Below, piece after piece: positions 39,156 to 48,146 of a DNA stretch of 64,000 nucleotides. The stretch is taken from NCBI GenBank assembly GCA_048498015.1, contig JBEHYU010000003.1:1-64000 (forward strand), in the 5' to 3' direction. Numbering within the stretch: the stretch's first letter is position 1; the number at the start of each line of letters is the position of its first letter. The position numbers and the translations under genes were made by a program. Origin of the DNA: Devosia_A sp048498015. Lineage in GTDB: Bacteria > Pseudomonadota > Alphaproteobacteria > Rhizobiales > Devosiaceae. The notes under the pieces were generated by a model that made no database searches, was not told where the DNA came from, and saw only the letters and a list, made by a program, of their open reading frames with translations.

Positions 39156-41690
39156 ATGAGCTTCCTGTCCAACTTCAAGATCGCCCACAAGCTGCCGCTG
39201 GCCCTGATCGGTTCGGCACTGGTGGTCGGACTTGGCATCGGCGCGGCGGCTTACACGATCGGCCTGCAGACGGTCGAGCAGCAGCGGCAGGAGCGCATGG
39301 ACGCCTCGGTGCAGTCCGGGCTCGATCAGGTGCAGGCCTATTTCGACAATGTGGCGGTCGACCTCAAGCTGTTCGCGACGCGCGCCGATACGGTGACGCA
39401 GATCGAGAACATGACGCGCGCCTTCACGGCACTCGATATCCAGGGCCAGGGCACCGAGATGCTGCAGATGTCGTTCATCACGAACGACCCGCATCCGGTG
39501 GGCGAGAAGCTGCTCTCCGACAGCGCCGGGCAGACGGCCGGCGACTATGACGGCCAGCACCGCCGCTTCCACCCGGGCTGGCGTACCGTGCTGCAGGAGC
39601 GCGGCTACGACGACATCATGCTGTTCAATCCGGCTGGAATCCTGATCTACTCGGTGCAGAAGAACCCGGATTTCGTCACCGACTTCTCTAAGGGCAGTGG
39701 CAATCCGCTGAGCGAAGGCGATCTCGGCAAGCTGTTCCGGCGCACCGCCGAGCTGCCGGCGGGCAGCGTGACGTTCGCGGATTTCTCCGCCTATGGGCCG
39801 GTGGGCGACAAGCCCGAGAGCTTCATCGCGACGCCGGTGTTCAAGGCCGACAAGCTGGCGGGCGTGCTGGTGTTCGAGATTTCGGCCAAGCCGATCTCGG
39901 ACAAGGTGCGCTCGATCCAGGGGCTGGGCGATACGGGCGAGGCGGTGATCGTGGGCGCCGACGAGCTGATGCGCAGCCAGTCGCATTTCTCGGACGACCC
40001 GAACGTGCTGATCACGCCGATCCGCAGCGATATCGTGACGAGCGCGATCGGCGGGCAGCGCAGCACCGGCAATATCGATTTCCTCGGCCAGCGCATGGTG
40101 GCACTCGCGGCGCCGTTCGAGCTCGATGGCACCAAATGGGCCGTCGTCGCCATGCAGGCCGAGAGCGAGGTGATGGCGCCGGTCACGGCAATGCGCAACT
40201 GGATGCTGATCATCGGCATCCCGCTGCTGCTGATCGCTGCGGCGATCGGACTGTGGTTCTCGCGCTCGGTGACCAAGCCGATCACCCAGCTGACCGGCAC
40301 GATGAAGGCCCTGGCCGAGGGCGACCTCGATATCGAGGTCAAGGGCGCCGGCCGGGCCGACGAGATCGGCGAGATGGCCAAGACCGTGGAGGTGTTCCGC
40401 GAGAGCGCCCTCAAGGTCAACTCGATGACCGAAGAGGAGCGCGCCGGGTCGGAGCGCCGCCGTGTCGAGCGCACGACGATGATGCAGGCGCTGCAGCAGT
40501 CGTTCGGGCAGGTGGTGGATGCCGCCGTGCAGGGCGATTTCTCCAAGCGCGTCGAAGCCGAGTTCCCCGACCGCGAGCTCAACGAGATCGCCGCGAGCAT
40601 CAACAATCTGGTCGGGACGGTGGATCGCGGCCTTGGCGAGACCGGCCGGGTGCTGTCGGCGCTGGCCAACACCGACCTGACGCATCGCGTCGAGGGCCAG
40701 TACCAGGGCGCCTTCGCGCAGCTCAAGACCGATACCAATGCGGTGGCCGAGAAGCTCGGCGAGATCGTCGGGCGGCTGAAGGATACCTCGCGCACGCTGA
40801 AGACCGCGACGGGCGAGATCCTCTCGGGCGCCAACGACCTTTCCGAGCGCACCACCAAGCAGGCGGCGACCATCGAGGAGACCTCCGCCACGATGGAGCA
40901 GCTGAGCGCCACCGTGCTGCAGAACGCACAGCGGGCCAAGGATGCCAGCGTCGTCGCGGCCAGCGTGACGCGCACCGCCGAAGAGGGCGGCGAGGTGATG
41001 CACAAGGCGACCGACGCGATGGAGCGGATCACCGCCTCGTCGGGCAAGATTTCCAACATCATCGGGCTCATCGACGATATCGCCTTCCAGACCAACCTGC
41101 TGGCGCTCAACGCCTCGGTCGAGGCGGCGCGTGCCGGCGAGGCCGGCAAGGGCTTTGCCGTGGTGGCGGTGGAAGTGCGGCGGCTGGCGCAGAGCGCCGC
41201 GCAGGCGTCTAGCGAGGTCAAAGGCCTGATCGAGCAGTCGGGTTCCGAGGTCAAGACCGGCTCCAAGCTGGTGCTGGAGGCGGCATCCAAGCTCGAGGCG
41301 ATGCTGACGGCGGCGCGGTCGTCGAACGAGCTGATGGATGGCATCGCCAAGCAGAGCCAGGACCAGGCGGCTTCGATCGAAGAGGTCAATGCCGCCGTCC
41401 GGCAGATGGACGAGATGACTCAGCACAACGCCGCGCTGGTCGAGGAAACCAACGCCTCCATCGAGCGTACCGAGGAGCAGGCGGTCGAGCTCGACAACAT
41501 CGTCGAGGTGTTCACTATCTCGACGCAGGACGCGGCGCCCGTCCGGGTCAGCCGTCCGGCTCCGGCCCCGCAGCCGGCGCCCGCCCCGCGCGGCATCAAG
41601 GCGCTGCAGGAGCGGGTCAAGAGCGCCGCGAAGTCGTACCTGACGCAGGGCAACGCGGCCGTGGCGGACAAGGACTGGGAAGAGTTTTGA
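39156..41690 (+). CDS. Methyl-accepting chemotaxis protein with CheR/CheB tether
   Basis: An 844-residue receptor. TM1 is near residues 14-36, a periplasmic domain of about 310 residues follows, and TM2 is LIIGIPLLLIAAAIGLWF. Next come a HAMP domain (SVTKPITQLTGTMKALAEGD) and a second HAMP-like segment (VQGDFSKRVEAEFPDRELNE, ANTDLTHRVEG). The signalling tip is IAFQTNLLALNASVEAARAG. The C-terminus ends DWEEF, matching the xWxxF pentapeptide that tethers CheR and CheB. The ligand is unknown. It follows the che operon and probably has its own promoter. Confidence 0.94.
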   Translation: MSFLSNFKIAHKLPLALIGSALVVGLGIGAAAYTIGLQTVEQQRQERMDASVQSGLDQVQAYFDNVAVDLKLFATRADTVTQIENMTRAFTALDIQGQGTEMLQMSFITNDPHPVGEKLLSDSAGQTAGDYDGQHRRFHPGWRTVLQERGYDDIMLFNPAGILIYSVQKNPDFVTDFSKGSGNPLSEGDLGKLFRRTAELPAGSVTFADFSAYGPVGDKPESFIATPVFKADKLAGVLVFEISAKPISDKVRSIQGLGDTGEAVIVGADELMRSQSHFSDDPNVLITPIRSDIVTSAIGGQRSTGNIDFLGQRMVALAAPFELDGTKWAVVAMQAESEVMAPVTAMRNWMLIIGIPLLLIAAAIGLWFSRSVTKPITQLTGTMKALAEGDLDIEVKGAGRADEIGEMAKTVEVFRESALKVNSMTEEERAGSERRRVERTTMMQALQQSFGQVVDAAVQGDFSKRVEAEFPDRELNEIAASINNLVGTVDRGLGETGRVLSALANTDLTHRVEGQYQGAFAQLKTDTNAVAEKLGEIVGRLKDTSRTLKTATGEILSGANDLSERTTKQAATIEETSATMEQLSATVLQNAQRAKDASVVAASVTRTAEEGGEVMHKATDAMERITASSGKISNIIGLIDDIAFQTNLLALNASVEAARAGEAGKGFAVVAVEVRRLAQSAAQASSEVKGLIEQSGSEVKTGSKLVLEAASKLEAMLTAARSSNELMDGIAKQSQDQAASIEEVNAAVRQMDEMTQHNAALVEETNASIERTEEQAVELDNIVEVFTISTQDAAPVRVSRPAPAPQPAPAPRGIKALQERVKSAAKSYLTQGNAAVADKDWEEF

Positions 41691-41702
41691 GCTAGCAGTC
41701 GG

Positions 41703-41838
41703 GCCCTCCCCTACGGCACAGCCGTGGGGGAGGTGGCACGCGCAGCGTGACGGAGGGGGCGGCCGCTTGCTCAATGCTTGTGGCCACCCCTCCGTCGCTT
41801 CGCGCCACCTCCGCCATCGCTACGCGATAGGGGAGGAC
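41703..41838. repeat. Palindromic intergenic repeat, family E
   Basis: CCTCCCCTA and TAGGGGAGG at the ends, with the inner pairs GGAGGTGGC / GCCACCTCC, GACGGAGGGG / CCCCTCCGTC and GGCC / GGCC. It lies directly after the mcp stop and may serve as its terminator. Only one copy was found in the window. Confidence 0.75.
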
Positions 41839-41891
41839 CCGACTGAAAACCCTGACACGCCCTGTCACCCCGTCGTGCCATAATCCGCATC

Positions 41892-42242
41892 ATGCTCGAC
41901 GATGACATCGACCACCTGCTGGCCCCGTACGACCTCAAGCTGCAATTGCTGGCGCGGGAGCTTTATGCGCTGGTCCGCGACATCCGCCCGGATTTCACGG
42001 CGAAGACCTCCGCCGCCTGGGCGACGATCAATTTCCATTACCGCAAGGGGTTCATCTGCGCGATCTACCTGCGCACCCACGTCTCGCTGGTGTTCCAGGA
42101 CGGGCGGCTGCTCGACTCTCCGCTGCTGACCGATGACGGCAAGGTCAAGAAAGTGCGCTGGATTCCCTTCAAGCCGGGCGACAGGCTGCCGGTCGACGAT
42201 ATCGCGATCCTTCTGGCAGAGGCTGTTGCGCTCCGTAGCTGA
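41892..42242 (+). CDS. DUF5655/DUF1801-like small protein
   Basis: A 116-residue alpha/beta protein: DIDHLLAPYDLKLQLLAREL, KTSAAWATINFHYRKGFICA, then LRTHVSLVFQDGRLLDSPLL. The layout resembles the YdhG/DUF1801-type fold of small uncharacterised proteins. No catalytic motif is recognised and the function is unknown. It precedes mgsA by 32 bases on the same strand. Confidence 0.7.
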   Translation: MLDDDIDHLLAPYDLKLQLLARELYALVRDIRPDFTAKTSAAWATINFHYRKGFICAIYLRTHVSLVFQDGRLLDSPLLTDDGKVKKVRWIPFKPGDRLPVDDIAILLAEAVALRS

Positions 42243-42274
42243 GGCTGTATCAAGGCCGGAACACGGAGGTTGCC

Positions 42275-42646
42275 ATGGCCCGCATTGGCCTCGTTGCGCA
42301 TGACGACAAGAAGGACGAGCTGGTCGCCTGGTCGCTGAGGCATCGCGACGTGCTGGCGCAACACGAGCTCTGGGGGACCGGCACGACCGGCGGCCGGATC
42401 GTCGAGGGCACCGGGCTCAACGTCGTCCGGCTGCTGAGCGGGCCGCTCGGCGGGGACGCGCAGTTGGGCGCCATGATCGCCGAAGGACGGCTCGATGCGC
42501 TGATCTTTTTCGTCGATCCGCTGACGGCGCAGCCGCACGACGTGGACATCAAGTCGTTGATCCGGCTGGCAACGCTCTACAACACGCTGCTGGCCGTCAA
42601 CCACGCCACGGCTGATGCGGTTTTGTCGCAAATCCAAGCTGGTTGA
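42275..42646 (+). CDS. mgsA: Methylglyoxal synthase
   Basis: Converts dihydroxyacetone phosphate to methylglyoxal, a bypass of lower glycolysis. The protein has 123 residues with RIGLVAHDDKKDELVAW, the phosphate-binding GTTGGRI, GPLGGDAQLGAMI with the catalytic Asp, and FFVDPLTAQPHDVD. A final VNHATAD carries the active-site His. It is a little shorter than the E. coli enzyme but the core is complete. Confidence 0.94.
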   Translation: MARIGLVAHDDKKDELVAWSLRHRDVLAQHELWGTGTTGGRIVEGTGLNVVRLLSGPLGGDAQLGAMIAEGRLDALIFFVDPLTAQPHDVDIKSLIRLATLYNTLLAVNHATADAVLSQIQAG

Positions 42647-42724
42647 CCCCATTCCCCGCATATGAACATTTAGCGACCAACGGCCGGGCATAATCCAAGA
42701 GCCGGAATTTCAGGCGGGGGCGGA

Positions 42725-43507
42725 TTGGCCATCGACGCAGTTATCGACGTCCAGAACGTCTCAAAAAGCTTTGGCGGCCTCGCGGCCGTGCGGAATTGTT
42801 CGCTGCAGGTCGAGCGCGGCTCGATCACGGGACTGATCGGCCCGAACGGGGCGGGCAAATCGACCTTGTTCAACCTCGTGGCCGGCAATATCACGCCGGA
42901 CAGCGGCAAGATCGTCTTCGACGGCCAGGACGTGACAGGCCTCAGGCCCTATGAGCTGTTCGGCCGCGGCATGCTGCGCACCTTCCAGATCGCGCATGAA
43001 TTCTCCAACATGACGGCGCTCGAAAATTTGATGGTCGTGCCCGACCACCAGGACGGCGAAAACATCCTCGCGGCCTGGTTCACTCCCGGCGCCGTCAAGG
43101 CGCGTGATATGGCGGTGCGGCAGAAGGCCAACGACGTCATCGATTTCCTCAAGCTCGCCCACGTCAAGAACGAGCTCGCCGGCAATCTGTCGGGCGGGCA
43201 GAAGAAGCTGCTGGAGCTGGGGCGCACCATGATGGTGGACGCCAAGGTGGTGCTGCTCGACGAGGTCGCAGCGGGCGTCAACCGTACACTGCTGCAGGAT
43301 TTGGCGGCCAATATCGAGCGCATGAACCAGGAGCTGGGCTATACCTTCTTCGTCATCGAGCACGACATGGATCTGATCGGTCGGCTCTGCGACCCGGTGA
43401 TCGTGATGGCGGCCGGCGAGAAGATCGCCGAGGGCCCGATGAGCGAAATCCGCGCCAATCCGGCGATCATCGAAGCCTATTTCGGCTCGCCGGTGGAAGC
43501 AGCCTGA
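42725..43507 (+). CDS. livG: Branched-chain amino acid ABC transporter ATP-binding protein LivG
   Basis: ATPase of the Leu/Ile/Val-type importer, 260 residues. Walker A GPNGAGKST lies at residues 39-47, the signature is NLSGGQKKLLELGR, Walker B is VLLDEVAAGVN, and the H-loop is FVIEHDMDLI. The Walker B region reads EVAAGVN instead of the usual EPxAGLN. The start is TTG, and homology begins at AIDAVIDVQNVSKSFGG. First gene of livGFHM; it overlaps livF by one base. Confidence 0.93.
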   Translation: MAIDAVIDVQNVSKSFGGLAAVRNCSLQVERGSITGLIGPNGAGKSTLFNLVAGNITPDSGKIVFDGQDVTGLRPYELFGRGMLRTFQIAHEFSNMTALENLMVVPDHQDGENILAAWFTPGAVKARDMAVRQKANDVIDFLKLAHVKNELAGNLSGGQKKLLELGRTMMVDAKVVLLDEVAAGVNRTLLQDLAANIERMNQELGYTFFVIEHDMDLIGRLCDPVIVMAAGEKIAEGPMSEIRANPAIIEAYFGSPVEAA

Positions 43508-44211
43508 TGCCCATCATCGAGGTCAAAAACGTCGTCGGCGGCTATGGCGGGGCGCCTATCCTCAACGGCGTCAACATCGCCATCGAGCAGTCGGATATCG
43601 GGGTGATCGTGGGGCCCAACGGGGCCGGCAAATCGACCACGCTCAAGGCGATCTTCGGGCTGCTCAAGGTCACCGGCGGCAGCGTGGTGTTCGAGGGGCA
43701 GGAGATCACCAATGCGCTGCCCGACAAGCTGGTGCCGCTGGGCCTCAGCTTCGTGCCGCAGGAAAAGAACGTCTTCACCTCGATGAGCGTCGAGGAAAAC
43801 CTCGAGATGGGCGCCTTCATCCGGCGCGACGACATCTCCGGCACGCTCGAGGAAGTCTACTCGATGTTCCCAGTGCTCAAGGAAAAGCGCCGGCAGCCGG
43901 CGGGCGAATTGTCGGGCGGCCAGCGCCAGATGGTCGCCATGGGCCGGGCGCTGATGAGCAAGCCGCGCCTGCTGATGCTCGACGAACCGTCGGCCGGCCT
44001 GTCGCCGCGCTACGTGCTCGAGATCTTCGAGCACATCGTCACGGTCAACAAGGCGGGCATCGCCATCCTGATGGTCGAACAGAATGCGCGGCAGGCGCTG
44101 GCCTTTGCGTCGCGCGGCTTCGTGCTGGCGCAGGGGCAGAACCGTTTCACCGGCACCGGGGCCGAGCTCATCGCCGACCCGGATGTCGCCAAGAGTTTCC
44201 TCGGGGGCTAG
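43507..44211 (+). CDS. livF: Branched-chain amino acid ABC transporter ATP-binding protein LivF
   Basis: Second ATPase of the importer, 234 residues. It has Walker A GPNGAGKST at residues 36-44, the Q-loop FVPQEKNVFTSMSV, the signature ELSGGQRQMVAMGR, Walker B LMLDEPSAGLSP and the H-loop MVEQNARQAL. The start codon overlaps the last base of livG, and livH follows after two bases. Confidence 0.94.
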   Translation: MPIIEVKNVVGGYGGAPILNGVNIAIEQSDIGVIVGPNGAGKSTTLKAIFGLLKVTGGSVVFEGQEITNALPDKLVPLGLSFVPQEKNVFTSMSVEENLEMGAFIRRDDISGTLEEVYSMFPVLKEKRRQPAGELSGGQRQMVAMGRALMSKPRLLMLDEPSAGLSPRYVLEIFEHIVTVNKAGIAILMVEQNARQALAFASRGFVLAQGQNRFTGTGAELIADPDVAKSFLGG

Positions 44212-44213
44212 CG

Positions 44214-45221
44214 ATGGACCAGCTGGTTTTCTTCATCAACAAGGTGGTCATCGCCGGCACGGTGCTGGGCTCGATCTATGCGCTGGGGGCGATCGGCGTC
44301 ACGCTGATCTTCGGCATCTTGCGCTTCGCGCATTTCGCCCATGGCGACATGATGACGCTCGGGGCGTTCTTCGCGTTCCTGCTGGCGCTGGTGTTCTACC
44401 ACTACGGCATCTACCTGCCGATCCCGATGGGCTTCGTGGTCCTGCCGATCGCCATGGTGCTGACGGTGGCGGTGGCGCTCGGCATCGACAAGACCATCTA
44501 TGCGCCGCTGAGAAAACGCGGCGCCAAGCCGGTGACGCTGCTGATCGCCTCGATCGGCGTGACGCTGATGATGCAGGGCCTGATCCGCCTGTTCTTCGGC
44601 ACCGGCCAGTACAGCTTCTTCGACTATGGCGAGACAAAAGCCATCCTCAAATTCGACCTCGGCTGGCTCGGGGCGACGCGGCCGATCACCTTCACGCAGC
44701 CGCAGCTGTTGATGGTGATCGTCACGGCGGTGCTGATCATCGCGCTCAACATCTTCCTCACCGGCACGCGGCTGGGCAAGGCGATGCGCGCCACCAGCGA
44801 CAATGCCGACCTGGCGCAGATGTCAGGCATCAACACGCAGCTGGTGGTGCGGGTGACCTGGGTGATCGGCGGGGCGCTGGCCTGTGCGGCGGGCACCATG
44901 CTGGCGCTCGATGTGTCGCTGAAGCCGGACCTCGCCTTCAACATCATCCTGCCGATCTTTGCGGCGGCGATCGTGGGCGGGCTCGGGCAGGCTTATGGCG
45001 CCATCGCGGGCGGCTTCCTGCTCGGCTTTGCCGAGACGGTGGGCATCTTCAACTGGTCGACGCTGCTCAAGCCGCTGCAGGGCTCGCTGCCCAGCTGGAT
45101 CGTCATTCCACCCGATCTGGCGCTGGTGCCCACCGAGTACAAGCTCACCATCTCGTTCATCATCCTGGTGATGACGCTGCTGTGGCGGCCGACGGGTATC
45201 TTCAAGGGAGCCTCGACATGA
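44214..45221 (+). CDS. livH: Branched-chain amino acid ABC transporter permease LivH
   Basis: Inner-membrane permease of 335 residues with about eight helices. VLGSIYALGAIGVTLIFGIL followed by RFAHFAHGDMMTLGAF is the LivH signature region. AMRATSDNADLAQMSGINTQ is the cytoplasmic loop that contacts the ATPases. It overlaps livM by four bases. Confidence 0.93.
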   Translation: MDQLVFFINKVVIAGTVLGSIYALGAIGVTLIFGILRFAHFAHGDMMTLGAFFAFLLALVFYHYGIYLPIPMGFVVLPIAMVLTVAVALGIDKTIYAPLRKRGAKPVTLLIASIGVTLMMQGLIRLFFGTGQYSFFDYGETKAILKFDLGWLGATRPITFTQPQLLMVIVTAVLIIALNIFLTGTRLGKAMRATSDNADLAQMSGINTQLVVRVTWVIGGALACAAGTMLALDVSLKPDLAFNIILPIFAAAIVGGLGQAYGAIAGGFLLGFAETVGIFNWSTLLKPLQGSLPSWIVIPPDLALVPTEYKLTISFIILVMTLLWRPTGIFKGAST

Positions 45222-46498
45222 GTGCGGTCTCCCGCGCCGTCGCGCTCTATATCGGCCTGTTCGTCCTGATCATCCTGATCGGGTTGTGGCAGGGCGCCGC
45301 CAACATCTCGCTGCTGCTGCTGCAGGCCAGCGCCTTCGCGCTGGTGGCGCTCGGGCTCAACATCCAGTTCGGCTATGGCGGGCTGTTCAATTTCGGCATT
45401 CTGGGCTTCCTGATGATCGGCGGCTTTGCCGTCACCTTCGTGTCCTATCCGGTCAATGCCGGCTTCTGGACCGGCGAGGGGCCGGTGCTGCTGCTCAAGG
45501 CGTTCGTCGCCTTCGCGGCGGGCTTCGCGCTGGTCTGGGCAGCGAGACGGGCGCCGCTCAAGGGCGGCTGGAAGGCGGCGCTGGTGCTGCTGTGCTGGTT
45601 CATCGGCTATGTGCTCTATCGCAGCCAGATCGATCCGGCGGCCGACTACATCGAAAAGAACAACGGCTTCGTCGGCGGGCTCGGCCTGCATCCGATCCTG
45701 GGCTGGGTATTCGGTGGCATCCTCGCGGCGGGTGTGGCGTGGATCATCGGCAAGATCGCGCTCGGGCTGCGCACCGATTACCTCGCGATCGCCACCATCG
45801 GCATTTCCGAGATCATCCGCGCGCTGATCAAGAACATGGACTGGCTGACGCGCGGTACGCTGACAGTGTCGCCGATCCCCTGGCCGGTGCCGACGCCCGA
45901 CAACTACCAGTCCAACGGCGTCGATATCGCGAGCTCGTTCGTTTACGCGCGCGCCGGTTATTTCGTGCTGGGCGCCGCCGTGGTGCTGCTGGCGCTGTTC
46001 CTCGTGCAGCGGGCCTATCGGGGGCCGTGGGGCCGTATGATGCGCGCCATCCGCGACAACTACATCGCGGCCAATTCGATGGGCAAGAACGTCACGGCGC
46101 GGCAGCTCGAGATCTTCATCCTTGGCGCGGCGATGATGGGCATCGGCGGCGCCATGCTGGTGTCGATGCTGCAGATCTACGATCCGGGCAGCTACCAGCC
46201 GATCAACAACACCTTCCTGTTCTGGGTGATGGTGATCGTGGGCGGCGCCGGCAACAATTTCGGCGTGCTGCTGGGCAGCGTGTTCATCTACCTGATCTGG
46301 ACCCTGTCGGGACCGCTGAGCCAGGCGCTGTTCTACACCATCTCGAACTGGACGACGCAGATCGGCTGGGGCGCCATCCCGGACATCGATTCGCGCTCGC
46401 TTCAGATGCGCGTGTTCGTGCTGGGCGTAGTGATCGTCCTGGCGCTGCGCTACGCACCCAAGGGGCTTATTCCCGAGACGGTGAAGCAGGAAGGCTAG
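45218..46498 (+). CDS. livM: Branched-chain amino acid ABC transporter permease LivM
   Basis: Second permease, 426 residues, longer than E. coli LivM in an inserted region around residues 75-160. The core is LVALGLNIQFGYGGLFNFGI, then LRTDYLAIATIGISEIIRAL, and the ATPase-contact loop GRMMRAIRDNYIAANSMGKN. Last gene of livGFHM. Its 3' end overlaps the opposite-strand TetR gene by 32 bases. Confidence 0.92.
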   Translation: MSAVSRAVALYIGLFVLIILIGLWQGAANISLLLLQASAFALVALGLNIQFGYGGLFNFGILGFLMIGGFAVTFVSYPVNAGFWTGEGPVLLLKAFVAFAAGFALVWAARRAPLKGGWKAALVLLCWFIGYVLYRSQIDPAADYIEKNNGFVGGLGLHPILGWVFGGILAAGVAWIIGKIALGLRTDYLAIATIGISEIIRALIKNMDWLTRGTLTVSPIPWPVPTPDNYQSNGVDIASSFVYARAGYFVLGAAVVLLALFLVQRAYRGPWGRMMRAIRDNYIAANSMGKNVTARQLEIFILGAAMMGIGGAMLVSMLQIYDPGSYQPINNTFLFWVMVIVGGAGNNFGVLLGSVFIYLIWTLSGPLSQALFYTISNWTTQIGWGAIPDIDSRSLQMRVFVLGVVIVLALRYAPKGLIPETVKQEG

Positions 46499-47135
46499 CC
46501 AGCAGGGCCCGCGTGGCGCGCTCGAGGTCGTGCTCGATCGAGGGCTTGAGGTGGGCGAACTCCGGCATGGCGAGGACGCGCCGTGCCGTCTCCGACGGAT
46601 GCGCGGCGGGCCACATGCCGGCGACGATGGTGCCCACCATGGCGGTGACCCAGGCGCAATCTTCGGGTGTCGAGCCGGGTAGTTTCGCCTGTAGAAGGAT
46701 TGCCGCCTGCGCGATCAGCGCCCCCATGCCGCGCTTGAGTGAAATCACCGCCGGCTCCGAGACGTTCTGTTCGACCGTGCTCGAGACGATCGTGCTGAGG
46801 CTCGACAGGCGCGGGCGGCTGATGAAGGTCGAGGCGATGGCGGCGGCGATGGCGTCGATGTCGCCCGGCGCGATCGGACTGAATCGCTGTTCCAGGTCCG
46901 GGACCATCTGTTCGAGCTCGGCGAGGAACAGGCTCAGCAGTACGTCCTCGCGGCTCTCGAAATAGCGGTAGACGTTGGATTTGGTGAAGCCAGCCTTCGC
47001 GGCGATGGCATTGAGGCCGGCGCCCTGCGGGCCTTCGGCATCGAACAGCTCTGCGGCCGCCGCGAGGATGGCCTCGCGACGGAGTTCACGTTCCTGGGGT
47101 TTGCGCGCGCGCTGGAAGTTGAGAGAAATCGTCAC
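46467..47135 (-). CDS. TetR family regulator
   Basis: A 222-residue repressor. The helix-turn-helix near residues 22-65 reads ILAAAAELFDAEGPQGAGLN then AIAAKAGFTKSNVYRYFESR. The basic N-terminus is RARKPQERELRRE. It directly follows the SDR gene on the same strand (nine-base gap), so it probably controls that gene and itself. Its last 32 bases overlap the end of livM on the other strand. Confidence 0.9.
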   Translation of the reverse strand: MTISLNFQRARKPQERELRREAILAAAAELFDAEGPQGAGLNAIAAKAGFTKSNVYRYFESREDVLLSLFLAELEQMVPDLEQRFSPIAPGDIDAIAAAIASTFISRPRLSSLSTIVSSTVEQNVSEPAVISLKRGMGALIAQAAILLQAKLPGSTPEDCAWVTAMVGTIVAGMWPAAHPSETARRVLAMPEFAHLKPSIEHDLERATRALLASLPASPSRE

Positions 47136-47144
47136 CGGTCCATC

Positions 47145-48089
47145 TTATGCGGCGGAAGCGAGGGCAGGGAAGCGCACGCCTGCAAGGTCTTCCGAGACGG
47201 CCCAGAGGCGCCGGGCGACGTCGCGGTCGAGCGCCTGGCGGGGCGGTTTGGCGACGCCGGTGACGCCGCGGATTTCGCCCATGCCGGTGGGGCCGTAATA
47301 GCCGCCCGGGACCGCGTCGGGCATCGTGGCCGCGTAAATCTGCGGCAGGGCACCGGCGGCGGGATCGTGGCCGAAGATGCCAACGAAGGTCCGGCCGAGC
47401 GAGCCGACGATGCTGGGGATGACGCCGCCCTTGCCCATGCCGTTGCCGATGAGCGCGGTGCTCGATACGCCCGGATGGGCGCCGATCGAAGTCAGCCCCC
47501 AATGGCCGGCCTCGCTGCGCCGCTCGAGCTCGAAGGCGAACATCAGCATGGCGAGCTTGGACTGGTCGTAGGAGGTGAAGGGGCGGTAGCTCCGCTGGGC
47601 CTGCAGGTCATCGAAATGAATCTGGCCGGTGCGCGCCGCGATGCTCGAGAGCTGCACCACGCGGGCATGGCCGGCGCTGAGCAGGGGCAGCAGCCGGGCG
47701 GTCAGAGCGAAATGGCTCAGATAGTTGGTGCCGAACTGCAGCTCAAAGCCGTCGGGGGTCGTCTGGCGCTGCGGCGGCGCCATGACGCCGGCATTGTTGA
47801 CCAGGATGTCGATGCTGCGGTGCCGCGCGGCAAAACTGTCGGCAAACTCGGCGACCGTGGCCAGCGTGCCGAGGTCGAGCGTCTCGTAGCTGATGTCGGC
47901 CTTGGGGTGGACGGCCCGTATGGCCGCCAGTGCCTTGGCGCCCTTCTGGGCATTGCGACCGGTGACGACCACGCTTGCTTTGGCGCCGGCCAGAGCGAGC
48001 GCGGTTTCATAGCCGAGGCCGCCCGTGGCTCCGGTGATGACGGCAAGCTTGCCGGAGAGATCCGGCAGGTCGGCGAGAGAGAAGGGCAT
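47145..48089 (-). CDS. SDR family oxidoreductase (retinol dehydrogenase-like)
   Basis: A 314-residue short-chain dehydrogenase. The cofactor motif is TGATGGLGYETALALAGAKA, followed by ILVNNAGVMAPPQRQTTPDG, the catalytic Ser in QLSSIAARTGQIHF, and the Y-x3-K in SYDQSKLAM. The length and the long loop after the Ser are typical of WW-domain oxidoreductase/retinol dehydrogenase-like SDRs. It forms an operon with the TetR gene downstream. Direct repeats of TGGTCTGT upstream are a likely operator. Confidence 0.9.
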   Translation of the reverse strand: MPFSLADLPDLSGKLAVITGATGGLGYETALALAGAKASVVVTGRNAQKGAKALAAIRAVHPKADISYETLDLGTLATVAEFADSFAARHRSIDILVNNAGVMAPPQRQTTPDGFELQFGTNYLSHFALTARLLPLLSAGHARVVQLSSIAARTGQIHFDDLQAQRSYRPFTSYDQSKLAMLMFAFELERRSEAGHWGLTSIGAHPGVSSTALIGNGMGKGGVIPSIVGSLGRTFVGIFGHDPAAGALPQIYAATMPDAVPGGYYGPTGMGEIRGVTGVAKPPRQALDRDVARRLWAVSEDLAGVRFPALASAA

Positions 48090-48112
48090 GGCGGGGACTC
48101 GATTAAGAGAAC

Positions 48113-48145
48113 AATGGTCTGTAATTAAGAGACTAGTGGTCTGTT
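48113..48145. promoter_or_regulatory. Putative TetR operator upstream of the SDR gene
   Basis: TGGTCTGT occurs at 48115-48122 and 48137-48144, 22 bases apart (two helical turns). The first is part of an imperfect palindrome GTCTGTAATTAAGAGAC. It lies 25 bases before the SDR start, an expected place for the TetR repressor encoded in the same operon. Confidence 0.5.
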
Positions 48146-48146
48146 G

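Noticed and set aside
39054..41774. Minus-strand open frame of about 906 codons opposite the large receptor gene
   Set aside because: The length comes from GC bias. The plus-strand frame encodes a complete chemoreceptor with conserved hairpin and pentapeptide, and the minus frame has no recognisable fold.
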